Positions 46,839 to 60,309 of a DNA stretch of 64,000 nucleotides are shown in pieces. This DNA is from Zeus faber (lineage: Eukaryota > Chordata > Actinopteri > Zeiformes > Zeidae), in the NCBI GenBank assembly GCA_960531495.1, contig OY482863.1:7467000-7530999 (forward strand). Reading direction: 5' to 3'. The position numbers and the translations under genes are program-made. The notes under the pieces are model-generated. The model was given only the letters and a program-made list of their open reading frames with translations. It was not told the origin of the DNA and did not search any database. Every line of letters starts with the position of its first letter. The first letter of the stretch is position 1.

Positions 46839-49800
46839 ATGACTCAGTTCAACAAGGGACCGGCCTACGGATTATCAGCAGAAGTGAAAAGCAAAGTAAG
46901 TTTACTTTTGCGTTTAGTCCAAAAAAAAAAAAAACCACCTCCTCAATACAACCAGAGCCATGGTTCGAGGAGGAGGAGGAGGAGGAGGGAGGGGAGGGGA
47001 GGGAATGGAGTTACATTTGCGGACAAATTGGGAAGGTGCCATTTTAATCTGCCTCATGAACGTGTGGGGTGTTTGTCCTCCTCCCTCCCCGTGTTTCATT
47101 CCGCGCGGCAACAAGCGGCGTCTTAGAAAAGCGCCCCCGGTCGTGGGCCAACGCACCTCTGCCTCGTTTCCCACGTCGCTACTTCGTTCTCCGCGTTTCC
47201 ACGTCGTTGTCTCCGCGTTCCAGCCTCTGCCTCGCTCCGCTCAAAGTCTCCCTTTCTCTATTGATTGGAACGGGGGCCCCACCCGCCCCCACCCCCACCC
47301 TCCCCTTCACGGCACGTCGCTTACAATGGGCGCCATTTAATAACTTTGACACACACACACACACACACACACGTAACAGTATGTAGTCACGCCGTGTTTT
47401 TTGGGAGCGGAAACGTTGACGTCGGCCAAACCCAAATCTAGTTCGTTGTTCCCGGAGGGATGAGTTCCGCGCCAGCTGCAAAAAAAAACAACAACAACAA
47501 CAACAAGAAGAAAAACCCCCACAAAACAAAACGTGACTGTTCCATGATCGTGAAAGCGGTGGGGTCCGGGGACCGGGGGTTCCAGAGGGTCCCGCAGCGA
47601 GAAGGGCTGACCCGAAGCGTCAACGTCACTTCGGGTCCGAAGACCTCCAGGCCGCCGCGCCGCGCCGACCTCCCTTTCGCCGAAAGCGCAGCTTCACGGG
47701 AGTCGCCCACACGATGGTGGAGACAGTTGTGGCTGTTTTTATCTTTTAATTCTAAATCGTATCGAGAGACAAGTGACGTTTCCGATCGGGATCCCAGAGG
47801 CAACGTGCTCTCGAGCGGGGAGGGTCCCCGGCGTGAGAGCGGCTGATTTTAAACACCGACACGGAGGACATCCCCGGTAAGGTCAGCCCGCCCGTCCGCA
47901 CGCCGTGTTGGGAGGTCAGGAGCGTGTCCCCGAACCCCCCCCCCCCCCCCGTCGGAACGCCTCCTCTTCGGCGGCCGGTTTCGAGGGCGTCCGTTCGACC
48001 CCCGCCGGGTGAGGGTTCACCGGGCGAGCGAAGCCCCGTGTCGGCGCAGCAGCCCCCCCCCCCCTCCCTCCAGTTGTCTCCAGCTTGAAGGAGATGGCTA
48101 AACCATGACATCATTGGAAATACTGCGCAGGGCAAAAGCGAGGACACGGTGATGGCCGAACAGCCCCCCAGCACCACCACCTCCTCCCACCCTGTGTCGA
48201 AATGCCCCAGTTTAGCTCTCAACTAAGTTTTCAAGGCCCAGGCAGCAGCCTTTAAAAAAAAAAAAAAAAAAAGATTATTATTATTTTAAATGGGGGTTTA
48301 TTTCGCGTCGTCGTGTACTCGTTCAAGTTTCGCGGCGAGAAAAATGCTGTCGGTGCCTAAGTGGACTCTGATATATGGCCATTAGCCTCCGAAAGCGAAG
48401 TTAACTTTCTATAACTTTCAACAGTCTATAAATCTGCCCCGCAGACGACTTTGGGTTCAGCACTCCTGACTCCCGTCCGCAGAGGGACAGTTTCATGCAA
48501 GAAAAGGCTGGACTGTCAGATATTGCCCCCAACCCCCCCCCCCCAGAACAAAAGAATCTGTGCGTTGCAGGGGCCCCATCGGGGTGGGCTGGCTGGCCAG
48601 AGGTGCTATCTCTTAACCCTGTGCTCCTCTGCAAGCTGCATACATTAGATTCTTGGAATTCCAAAGCCAATATCCCGAGACGAAGACCCCTTCGCGGCAA
48701 CATTCTACATAAAAGGGAATTATTATTATGTGAATTTCAAACAATCTATCCTGCCCTCGGTAGCCTGGACTTTTCGTCGTCACAAAGTTCATTTTTAAAC
48801 TCAGTGAATGAAGGAAATTTGAAAAATGAAAGAGGAAGCAGTACTCGGGTGCTAAAATGTTGAACACAAAATTGTTCCACACTCAGTTTTGTCTTTTTTT
48901 TTGTTCTTTCTCTAATAAAATGTGTTTCCTCCGAATGCAAGTCTGCGGGGATTCAGTCCATGATTGGTCCATAACCGGTGAAGGCGTCCCTTGTGAGTTA
49001 TACTTACTTGGAGAATGGAAGAACACTTGGTAAGGTAATCCATTCGCCACCTGGGTCACATGATTCTGTGGAAGTGTTGCATAGGATAAACGATATGACA
49101 TCGGGTCCTAATGCGTTGGTCCCCGTCAATATTTCTTTCCACCGCCGCTGCCAACACCGTGGAGTTTTACTGGGAGTTCAAGCAATACACATCCAAGAGC
49201 TTTGTGACCGCAAATGCAAAGAAGCTTGATATTGAGCGCTTGTTAACCCCGGACGATAATCAGAAACTGAATTGGTGAAATTTCTGTGAGTGAATAGTTA
49301 GCTTTTTTTTGTTATTTGTTATTTTTTATTTTTTGCTCTAAACCCAGTCCTAGACCTACAATCCACCCCATTCAAATCCGGAGGCTACTTGCGGTAATGT
49401 CGGCTAAAACCAAAGGTGTTGATTCAACAGGCCGGGCCGCTCCGAGTCTAAACCTTAGGCCACGGGGGCAGTTCCCGGTAATCAAGCCCATCCTCTTAAG
49501 CCCTCTGACTTTTTTTTTTCTTTTTTTTTTTTTGCCTTTTCTTCTTCGCTCCCCCCTCCCAAAGGGTCACTCTTGAGTTTAGGTTTAAGTGCCGGCCAAG
49601 TATTTGATTGGCAACAGGAGAGCTCCAGCACCCTCTGCCCCTCCTTTCCACTGTTTGCAGGCATCTGCCTTACCCATGTCTTTTGACAGGAGTCGAGGGG
49701 TCATGAACTCCGGTGATGGCCTGCTCATCTAGTTCGGCCGGTTGAGCGTTTATTTATTTTTATTTTTTTAGATAAGCGTTGATGGAAGGTATGAAGTGTT

Positions 49801-52800
49801 TTTCTGTGTCAACAGGTTGTTCAATGCCGTGTAACGGTCGACTTTTTTGAATTTCAAGTTTTAACCCCCCAGCCCCCAAAAGATTTTTAGTGCCGCATTA
49901 TTCAAAGAGGGGGATAAATAATTGAAATTAATGAATTTTTCTAGCAATGGAAATAACTTGAGCTCTGACGCTAACGATATGTTGGAGTTGGCTCCACCAA
50001 GCCCAAGCCTCTGATTAGTTCAAGCTGCTATCGTCTGTTCAGGGTGGAGGTTTGTAACTGATTTGTAATTATAAGAGAGATATATAAAATCGCTCTATTC
50101 TTAGCTGTCGCCCAGATTGACAACACACAACCGCTGTGTTCGCAGCACAACTTTCCTTTCTGGCTGTTTTAGTTCTCGTGTTGTTTCAACAAGAAACGGA
50201 CATGCATCATTTAAGTGACATTCTGGTTCCATCCCACGTCCTAATTGTCCTCTGCGTCTCTTTTTTTGGTTTTGACCACAACCTCTCTGAAGGCCTTGCT
50301 ATTGAGTAGCTACTGTTAAGAGATTGATAGCTGAAGTCGACCATACTGGCTGTCTTTGTTCCCCGACGTAACCAAAAGGTTATAGTCCTGACGAGCCTGT
50401 GGTATTGTTTGTTTTTCAACCCCCCCACCCCTCATGGTCGTGTTTGCCCTTGGGTGGGCCTGTTGCACCACGCAAACAGAGATTGATTGTTTGCGTCCGC
50501 GGGGCTACGAGGGGAGAGTCCTTTTCAGGGAGCTTGATCAGCGCAATAATAGGGATGTGAAAACGAGGGTTGGGGCCTTGTGCCGACTGTCTGAGTGCGC
50601 CTGCCCTCGTCACTCTGAAACTTGGGGCTCGAAAGTAAAAGAGCAATCTCAAGTGGAGGAATACAAAGTTGCTGTTGTGAGTGTCCCATTACACTGTGCT
50701 TTTTATTGTTTGTGTTTCTTGTTTCGAGACGGAAGCGCTCCCATGGATAAAATGTCAATTCTGTGTCGATAGAAAGCCGATTTCTACCCTTGGATATAAG
50801 GGTTTATGATCCACATTACATCCATTTAATTAAACATGATGGTATCGGCAGTTTGACAAAGGGGGGCATTCAGAGTTGTTTTCATAAGCTCCACTCCAGT
50901 TACTCCACCAAGGAAGATGTTTCATACGCTAGATTTGAATAATGGGATGCCACTGGGGTTTTGGTGGTTCTCACCACATAAATAACACCAGACGTGACTA
51001 TTTAAATGGGCATTTGGGTTCGGCGGCTTTGGACAGAGTTGCTCTCCCTTGCCAAAATATTTCCTGATCAAGCTCCGGAATGGCGTCATCACCGCGGGAG
51101 GGTATCGTCTTGTGTGCAAAAGCGGCATTTTTCAACCAGTGTGTCGCAGCACACTGACCAAAATCAGCGGGTTTATTTTAAACCTGGGTCCTTCACTATA
51201 GTAGAAGCAGCATGGAGCACCGGCGCACTGATACTCTATGCAACGGTGCTTTGGCGGCGGGTAGCGGGGACCAGCGGGGAGTGTCGGGGTTCTCCGCTGT
51301 GCTCCCCATGGTGCGATCCCCACACTCACAACGTTTCACAGTCCGCCATGTGGGGGAAAAAAAGTCAATAACTTTTGATTTTTGGATTCTTAAAAGGGAT
51401 TTGAAACGATGGAATGATACATGGATATTCCTGTCTATTTATGTGGCAGCGTCCAGGACTTCAACGTACATCGTGCAGATAAAGGGGTCTAAAAAGCCAC
51501 TTAAAAAAATGAATAAGGTACATTTCTTTTTGTGTTGCATATCTAAATGGCAAGGCTGGGACCACAAATTTCACTCAAAGTGACGACTATGTGGAGTGAT
51601 TTTTGAGAGGCGGTTCTTGGGCCGCTCAGTAAAAAGAGTCGTTTGATTTTCCGACTCTTGGTTTGTTTGACTCGGTGGGTGTAACGCACCGTGAGCGAGG
51701 CAGGACTCCCTGAATGAGAACGATAGTCAAAAGATTAGATTGGTATCATATGAGACGTGTCAAACACCGTGGCAATCTTTTGCCTTGGACTTGTAGTCAG
51801 TTTGTGAGAAGACGATTCACACGCTCGCCCACTCTTTTGCCGGCGGGGCTTCCGGTTCCCGGGTGATATAAAAGATTTGTTCGCTACAAAGTACTCACTA
51901 TTAGTACTACTTAGAGTAGTAGTGGTCGCTGTAGGATTATTTCATTGTACAAAGTGGGCCATGGCAGAAAAAGGGTTGGGAAAGAGGCATGTTTTCCAGT
52001 GTTCGCTTCAATCGAACTGCGTACATCGACTTGGCCACCATGTCCGTAGGGCTGCCGCCCGCCTCCTCCTTTCGGACCGGGGTGGCGGAGGGCGCCTCGT
52101 ACTGGAAGCGAGCCAGAGCCCAGATGGCTGAGGCTCCACTTGGAGGTTCCCAGGGAGAGTGAATAGTGCCGTGTCTTTGTTGGTCAGGCTAATGGCTTCT
52201 GTGTTGTTGCTACCGTAGGTGTCCATGGCACAGCTCAGCCGTCTTTATCTCTAACATCCCTACCGTACGGGTGCTGTGGCAGGTAGACATCCTCGGAGGC
52301 GGTCTATGTAGTCTACACCCACACTCTCTCCCATGCAATGTGGTGACAGTGCAGAGCTCATAAAATGGAATTGGACTCGGCAGTTCCCCTGGGTTTCCTC
52401 GACCTCCTCTGTTATTGTTGTCGTTAACAAAAAGGTTCCATTTATAGATGCAGAGGAAAGATTCTCTTCCTGGAACCATTGTTTCTTTCCCAACTTGCAG
52501 CCTTCAGTAAGATAGAGCAGGGCGAGTATTTTGGTTTTTTAGATACGGCTTATTTTGACGGGGCAGCTGCCAGTCTGGTGTGAATATTGATTCGGTGAAA
52601 GCGCGACCCACTTACAAATCCGATTTACGTAGTCACATAGACGTTGAGGACACGGATACCATTGACTGACCAGTGACTCCAAACTGCCAAGGACTCTCAC
52701 GGTTTCCTGCAGTTACTGCTCCTGCAAATGGCATGGAATTAGAACAGTAGGCTTAATGATTATGAATACTCAAGAGACTTGCGTCATTCTTATTTTTCTA

Positions 52801-53402
52801 CAGAGATTATTCGCTTAGCTATGATTCTTAGTTTAAGGAGAACCGACTGGTTGCCTGTGGGTGTTTTTTGTTTTTTTTTGCTTTGTTCCCTAGACATCGG
52901 TCAATCAAACAGATTATGTGGTCTTGAGTTTTTTCGAGCGGTGCCGAGGGGATGGTTAAATATTAATTAACACCGGCCGGACTATTTATTTAGCCTTGGT
53001 CCATTGCCCAGTACCTCATGTGTATGATTCAGCAAATGGTTAATCAACGCCAAGGTGGTTGAGAACGGAGGGACGGGTGGCTTTATCAGCTTGAATGTTC
53101 AACTAAAATTGGTTTTTGAATCGTTGGGTATTCTTGTTTATTCGTTGTTTGGTTGTTGTTGTTGTTGTTGTTGTAGTGGCATTGATTCACACATGCCCAA
53201 AGTAATGCGTCTTCTTTGTTTTCCTCATGATGCTCATTTTTAAATTTTTCCATCCAGATGAAGAGAGCTGGATGTCTTTTATTTAGATTTTTTTTCTACG
53301 ATGCCTGTTTTCTAAAGAGTGTTCCTGGCAACCCTCCTAGAAAATAACTGCTGAGGGAAGGAGAGGGGGGGGGATCCCTTCTCTCTAATCATTCTCTCCC
53401 TC

Positions 53403-53447
<45 letters not shown>

Positions 53448-56400
53448 GGCTTCTCTGTGCTCCTCTGAGAAGAGCTTTAAAAACTCCCGGGACACAAAAT
53501 GCCTCTGATTAATTCCTAAATGACAGCGCTTTCAGGCCTGATATTATGGACAGAACTTTCCACTTGAACCTTTCCCTCCAACATCCCATTCGGTCATGGT
53601 TTTGGAACACGACGCGGCTTTGCCCTTTTTAATAAGACCGGACGGGTGAACAGTTCATGCATGTTTTTCTCGGTTACTCGTGAGTAGGCCGAAAAAAAAT
53701 TGTATTTATTTTCTCTCCTGAAGCTTCAATGAAGTTTGGGGAGTGCTGTGTAGTGGCGACCCCTCTCTTACTGCTGTCGATGGGGCTTCAGTGAAGGAGT
53801 TATGGATCTCAGGAGAAACGAAATGATCCTTTCTGCTCCGATCCCTTCTCTCACCAGAAGTTTGAACATCTGTGGAATCGGTCGTATTCAAGGGATTTTT
53901 GTCTGGATTGGCTCAAGGGAGTTGCTGCTTTTTATTGCGTAATTGGAGTTTTGACTGAAAACCTCTTTACAACTGCATGATAAACAGTTTATAGTATTTG
54001 CAGTTATCAATTCAAAAACCGACCGTCTGACGACATATCCCTTTCCAGTGTGTCATTAAAGTTGGTTCCCATCATTTATAACAGATGGCACAACCTCGCT
54101 GAAGTCCTGACTACTGAGAGACTTGCCACGCTGCTGCAGGTTCTCGCCGTGCTTCGGTGCAGTCTAGTGGGGCAAACATTTAAACCTTGAAAAATGTTGA
54201 TTCTCCTTTGTGAGATGGGAATCTCACATTACAGTCAACGTTGCTATATGTTGTATCTGAAAAACAATGGTTGTAAACCCTGCATTTTTAAGTTTTTCTT
54301 ATTAAGTTTTTCTGGGTTTTATTGACTCTTTCAATCCCACAAATGGGCTCTTTGGGCCACGTCTGTGCTCGCACAAAAGGCTGGAAACAGGGAGTTGCAG
54401 TAGGTTGCCGACTGGCAATTTGCCGCAACTCCAACTCCCTTCTGGCAGCCTACATACTACAGCACCATGCAAGCTTCCGCGACAGCGTGTTGCCAGCGGG
54501 AAGCGGCACAACTTCCTGTTTCTAGCCGCCGTTAGTGTGGACGTTGCCAAAACAGCAATCAAAGCTCTCTGACTGTATTGCGAATTTCCCATTTTTGAAA
54601 AGGAGATTTGACGTTTCTTTGGCTTAAAACTTTGCCCCATTGGACTTTGGCTTATAATCACCACGAAAAGCTACAGCAGAGCGGTACGTTTCTTTCGTGG
54701 AAACAGTATAAATAAGTGGAGGGAGCATTTTAATAAGGCCCAGGTTGGAAAAATAGTGAACCTATCCTTTTAAATAACGGGGGTCAATATCCCACAGCCT
54801 ACGTGCTCGGCAACAAAGAGTTGACTGTGGTGAAGGGAGCGGACGCCAGATGTTTTGTGTCTCGAGGTCTTCTTCCCTCTCACTTTGGCCCATAGTGCTC
54901 AGCCCGTATTTCTTTGTATGAGAAGGGATGTCTGTGGGACAGGCTTGTTAAAAAGCCATGTTTATGCTGCCTCGGCCAATACTGGAGTGTTGTTTACAGT
55001 GGCAGATGAGCTAATGGCGGGAGTCTGCAGCTGTCCCGTAAGCATGTTATTACAGTAAAGGCGTAAAGTGTTTTGTTTCACATGCGCGAGCCTCGGGGAA
55101 AGCGAGTATGGTCGGGGGAATTTTCTCACTCCGTTCACCTCCAATAACTTCGGATTTTTACGTCCACGTTTATCGTCAGACAGGATTCTGGCTGTGCTTC
55201 GGGTTGTTTTCAAAGGTGAAAACCCCAAAGTATAGGTAAGATTCACAGCAGCCGAGCCAGCACAGTGTTCATGTGGCAACTGAAGTTGCGGATGTTTGTT
55301 GTAGGTAACCATTCGCCCGATTTGTGTATTATACATACTGAAGGAGCTACAATTCTGAAGTTGTGGCCATTAGGAGAACACTCTTTTGGAAATTTTTTAT
55401 TTATTTATATATTAAAAAAAAAAAAAAAATTTATATATATATATATATATTTAATTTTTTTTGATTCCTTGAACCGTGCCTAAAATATTAATCGTGCCAA
55501 CCTGAATTAGTTCTAAGCGAGCAAAGTCTCTATTCTCTCACTGAGGATTCCAAGAGTCCATCAACGAACCACTGTTCCTCACAACCATCAAGGTACCGAT
55601 GAAGGTTCAGTTCAATGAAATGACGTAAGCCTCAAGGATACAAAGATAATCCCCTTGGATCAACCTCTATACAGGGCTTTGTTAAAACATCTTTTTTTTT
55701 ATTCCTTGTACATTGACACAGAATAGCACTACAGGGATATGAAACTATGGCATCCTAGACTTGTTTTATGACTTTTACTATGATAATAAATAGAGCAAAA
55801 CTGTAAAAAAACAAAAGTTAATTATGGGCTAAATATTGAGCAAAATGCCCATTTACTTAACACTGACCAAATATTAGGGAGATTATCAACGCAGTGGACT
55901 CTTGAATTAGACTACGGAGGTCAATTAACAGGGACAACAAACGAACATTACAATTGCATTGATATTCTAATAAATCATTTTCGAGGACAGTGAATTACAC
56001 AATAAAAGCACCTCTAATTTCGTGAGATGTCGGTAATTAATAAACCACTACCCCCGACGCCCGGCAAACTGGAATTGCGTGCTCCGCTGTGTTTGCAATC
56101 CTGCCTGATTGCGAAAGCCCACTCGCTGAAACCAGGACAGTGTGAGAGACGGCGGATGGTTCACAAGGAAAGAGGGGAGGGAAAGATAAACATCTGAAGG
56201 AAACGGCCTCCCCCGAGCGCACATAGCGAGGCCTCATTTCGACAAACGCCGCCTTTCAGATTGTCCCGGCAGGGTGTGTGTTCGTGTAAACAAAAGGACC
56301 AGGGGGTTTGGGGCGGCGGCGTTGTGTCCGCGACCCAGACTGCCGCGACTCCTGCTGACACCAGTGTTCTGTTCCAGGAAGCAGGTGATTAGTTCAGGCA

Positions 56401-59400
56401 GGTCAGGGAAGTGTGTGTGTGTGTGTGTTCACTAACAAAATGCCTGGTGCAACCAAAGCTCTTGAAAATACCAGCAACGGTCTAAAGGTGCCATCCAAAA
56501 AAAAAAAAAAAAAAAGTATTTGAAATTGGCGAGCCCCGGGGGGGTATCAGGATCCTCCCGTTATCAAGTCCAAAAGATAAAACCGCGACGCGTCCCAGCC
56601 CACACGACTACAGGCCATGACGTTTTCCACTTTTCTACCCTGGTCATAACACTCCTAATGAATCACAGCTCGTTTTACAAAGGTTTGTTTGGAGTTGCGT
56701 TTTCGGAACTGTTTGTCGACCAATCCGTTTCGTGTAAATCCCGATCAGGACGTCCGCCAATTTAAGGCCCCTTCATCCGAAGCCCCTTTGTTTTTTTGTT
56801 ATTTTTTTTTTGTTTTTTTTTTTGTTTGTTTTTTTCCAGGTTTTCCTTTGTGAGAGCGGCGCTTAAGTCCGTTTTCTTTTTTCGACATCGTCAAAGGGGG
56901 AAAACTGTCACATTCACGTCGTTGTCGCCCTTTGGCTTTGTTACACGGACATAAGCAAAGCAAAAAAAAAAAAAAAGACTTTCGGGGGGAAACAAAGCCT
57001 CATTGTTTTGTGTGCTTTATTTTTATTTTTATTTTTCCATTTTTTTAAGATTGCCCAGAAATATGACATGCAAAGGGAAGAGGAGCTGCGCTACTGGATC
57101 GAGGAGATGGTGGGAATGCCTATTGGGGATAACTTCCAGAGAGGCTTGAAGGACGGCGTCATCCTGTGCGAGTAAGTGTTTGCAGGGTTATTGTTTCGGG
57201 GGCGGAGTCAGCTGTTTTTGTCCAACCTGGGGGGGGGGGGGTGGGGGTGGGGGTGGTGTGTGCTGAGCTCTGCAGAAAAGACTGCAAAGCTATGCCGGCT
57301 CAGATGCACGGGGAGATCGATACCAGGCTGGGTGTTTGTGACAGCGAGGCTTTCCCATCCAACCCCCGATGCTCTTTAACCTCATCAGTTTTTCCTCTGT
57401 CTCTCTCTCAGATTGATAAACAAACTGCAGCCCGCCTCCGTAAAGAAAATCAATCACTCACAACTCAACTGGCACAAGGTATGACCTCCCTTTTCCGAGG
57501 CAACTATCTATTAAGTGTTCACACCCAGACGAGAGAACTCGAGCCGCGGAAATAAAGGGGGGTATTAAGACCCGTCGCAGCATGTCGTGCGGTGAAAAGT
57601 AGACTCATTCTTTAAGCTTTTGTGCCACTTCCAGTCACAGCTCTGAGCTGTTGCTGGAAGTGCTCGGTCTCTGAGCCTCTCTCCCCCTCCCCCTCTCCCT
57701 CTCCCTCTTTCTCTCTCTCCCCCTCCCTCCCCAGCTGGAAAACCTTGGGAATTTCATCAAAGCGATCCTGGCCTACGGCCTCAAGCCCAACGACATCTTT
57801 GAGGCCAACGACCTGTTTGAGAATGGGAACCTGACTCAGGTTCAGACCACGCTGCTCGCGCTGGCGAGCATGGTAAGCTCGCGCAGACGCTCCGAAGCGG
57901 GGGGGGGAAAAAGGGCTCTGGCCTCCTTAATTCCCCCGCGAAAATCCAATGTCCAATCTGTCCCCCGCTAACTCCTCAGGCAAAGACCAAAGGCATCGAC
58001 ACGAAGATCGACATCGGCGTGAAATACGCGGACAAACAGGCGCGGCATTTCGACGACGACAAGATCAAGGCCGGCCAGTGCGTCATCGGGCTGCAGGTAT
58101 TTTTATTATTGCTGCTTTCTATTATTATTATTATTATTATTTTCTTGTTTTCCTGCCGAGGTCCGGTGCGTTTAAAACGTTGGGGCCCCGTCCGCCTCTC
58201 CCCTCCCTCTTCTACCCGACTCAGATGGGGACGAACAAGTGCGCAAGTCAGGCCGGAATGACCGCCTACGGCACCAGGAGGCATCTCTACGACCCAAAGA
58301 CGCAGACGGACAAACCGTACGACCAGACCACCATCAGCCTGCAGATGGGCACCAACAAAGGCGCCAGTCAGGTGAAAAGCTGCCCCCCCCCTCCCCCCGT
58401 AGAGAGTCTGTGAACAGTCTCCTCTTACCGGCTCGGCCGCAGATAGCATCTCGTCATTAAAGGATCGGTTCACCGTGGTTCAACCCGGGCCTTATTAGTA
58501 AACAGCAGACTCACAACACGTTTAATTGTGTCCATTACAGCCGTGTTTTGAATAGCTGGAGTGTCTCATTTCATTTAGAACTACTTGTTTGCCCCAGAAC
58601 ATACCAAGCCGGAACATACCCCCCACCCCTTCCCCGAGCGTCGCTCTCGGGGAAGGGGTGGGGGGAATGATACGGCGCTACTTCCTGTTTCTAGTCTCTG
58701 ACATCTAGTCTCTATAGTGCAAAAAAGTCAATAAAAACCCGATCAAACGCACGGTTTTGGACCATTCCCCCCCCCCGGGTAGAACAAAGACCGTGACAAT
58801 ATTGTGAGCTTCCCCTTTTCAAAAAGGAGACTCAACATTTTTATTATTATTATTATTTATTTGTTTATTTTTAGCACAGTGAAGTTTCTCAACAGTAAAG
58901 CATTCAGCGAGGTTGTACCGTAAGCAGTTCTAAACGATGGGGACCAACATTTTAATAAGGTCCGGCTTGTGTGACGGCGAACTTATCTATTAATGACGAT
59001 TTAAGATGGGGTTTCTCCTTATTGTACTTAGTTTGGAGTAAAGGTGCCGCTCACTGATTATTTTTGTTAGCTAGGACGTTTTGAATGTTATCGTTTCAAC
59101 GGTTGCAACACGTCAACACACTTACTCCCGCCCTACAGGCCGGCATGTCGGCCCCGGGTACCCGCCGGGACATCTTCGACCAGAAGGTGGCGGTGCAGCC
59201 GCTGGACAACTCCACCATCTCCCTCCAGATGGGCACCAACAAGGTGGCGTCCCAGAAGGGCATGAGCGTGTACGGGCTGGGCCGGCAAGTCTACGACCCC
59301 AAGTACTGCGCCACCCCCACTGAGCCGGCCATCCACGCCAACGGCAGCCAGGGCACCGGCACCAACGGCTCCGAAATCAGCGACAGTGACTATCAGGCGG

Positions 59401-59480
59401 AGTTCCAGGAAGAGGAATACCAGGGAGGCTACCATGACGACTACAGCACCCACTACAACGACCAGGGTATTGACTATTAG
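46839..59480 (+). CDS. cnn3: Calponin-3 (acidic calponin)
   Basis: Actin- and calmodulin-binding cytoskeletal protein that stabilises actin filaments. Seven coding exons: 46839-46895, 57050-57171, 57412-57478, 57735-57872, 57980-58096, 58225-58371 and 59139-59480, all GT-AG with matching phases. The product is 329 residues, the same length as human CNN3. Residues about 26-130 form a single calponin-homology domain ([19 protein letters not shown], then [20 protein letters not shown]). Three calponin repeats lie at about 164-189, 204-229 and 243-268, each with the LQMGTNK core. The C-terminus is acidic ([18 protein letters not shown] and a GIDY end), which distinguishes CNN3 from CNN1 and CNN2. 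At residues 80-82 the protein reads WHK rather than the usual W-P/H-Q. Intron 1 is 10.2 kb; the other six exons lie within 2.4 kb. A paralogue label (a/b) cannot be assigned. Confidence 0.98.
46896..57049. other. cnn3 intron 1
   Basis: Contains simple repeats: GGA-rich near 46970-47000, (CA)n at about 47350-47372, (AAC)n near 47485, (TC)n at 53406-53442, (TTG)n near 53150-53174, and (TA)n near 55430-55450. It also has C runs near 47936-47950 and a dispersed repeat at 54300-54775. The first about 1.5 kb is GC-rich and could hold regulatory sequence. No nested gene is recognised. Confidence 0.6.
54300..54775 (+). repeat. Dispersed repeat, longest copy (cnn3 intron 1)
   Basis: Contains GTTGCCAGCGGGAAGCGGCA, then AACTTCCTGTTTCTAG, then AAAAGGAGATTTGACGTTTC, then CATTTTAATAAGGCCC and GTGAACCTATCC. 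These blocks recur in the same order at 58680-58995 and partly at 25760-25830 and 39455-39595. A non-autonomous element of unknown class. Confidence 0.65.
58619..58665. repeat. Perfect 20-bp GC-rich hairpin in cnn3 intron 6
   Basis: Arms 58619-58638 and 58646-58665 are exact reverse complements (one arm C6-A-C4-TT-C4-GAG) around a 7-bp loop, CGTCGCT. It sits inside a copy of the dispersed repeat, in a position where the other copies show no such hairpin. Confidence 0.92.
58678..58995 (+). repeat. Dispersed repeat, copy in cnn3 intron 6
   Basis: CTTCCTGTTTCTAG, CCCTTTTCAAAAAGGAGACT, GACCAACATTTTAATAAGG and GCGAACTTATC match the copy at 54300-54775 in order. An ATT tract lies at about 58840-58858. 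Confidence 0.65.
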
Positions 59481-59497
59481 TGGCTATGCCCCCCAAA

Positions 59498-59503
59498 AAT
59501 AAA
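59498..59503 (+). promoter_or_regulatory. Proximal AATAAA after the cnn3 stop
   Basis: AATAAA only 18 bp after the stop codon. This is too close to be the usual site for a calponin-3 mRNA; a distal signal is at 60281. Confidence 0.3.
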
Positions 59504-60280
59504 CACCTTCGCCTTTTACCCTTTCCTACACAACCGCTAGTCGGAGCAGTATTAACAAGTGTATTTTGTCGACGACACAACAGAGCAAGTCTTTTGCTAT
59601 CCTCGCTAATCTTTATTTTTTATTTTATTTTTTATTAAAGCATAAAGAGAAATATCGCCTCCTCTCCGGCTCTTACCAGAGTGGCGATGGTTGTTATGTC
59701 ATAGTCATAAGCGTAGAATGGTGAGAATTAAAAACATAAAGTTGAGGATCCGCCTTAAGTTTATTTCAAGCTTGAAATCATTCTTCTTTTTTTTCTTTTT
59801 TTTTTTTTTCTTTAAATCTACTGTTTTTTGTTTTGTTTTGTGTTGTTTTTCTTATTATCAACTGAGGGACACTGTGAAGTCGCAGTATTTTCCATCAGCT
59901 TCTATGAAACCAGCAATGTAGCGAGAGCCGAGCCTGATGCATTCACACGACGGGCTCTGCCGCGCGCCGACCGGTCTTGAAGGTTTTTGTAGACGCCTTT
60001 TGAACACGTGCGAAACTCAAATTTTTATCATTCCGTGGAATCGCCGAAACGGTTGAAGAGTTTGTACTTTTTTTTTTTTCTGACGGCCGTTCCACTAGAG
60101 AAGACGACTGACCAGAGTTTATTCAATTCCCCCCTGTAAGGGCTAGTCATTCCCGTGCCATTCCCATATTACGATTTTATTATTCCCAAACTGTATTTAT
60201 TGCCATGCCCTCCCAATTATAAACCATCCCACAGTTGTATTGTTCTTTCTAAGAAAAAAAAAAGTGTATGTTACAATATA

Positions 60281-60286
60281 AATAAA
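60281..60286 (+). promoter_or_regulatory. cnn3 distal poly(A) signal
   Basis: AATAAA in ATATAAATAAAGCCTTAAA, giving a 3' UTR of about 0.8 kb, with T-rich sequence in between. The preferred end of the cnn3 transcript. Confidence 0.6.
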
Positions 60287-60309
60287 GCCTTAAATTCTTG
60301 GGTTCTTAA

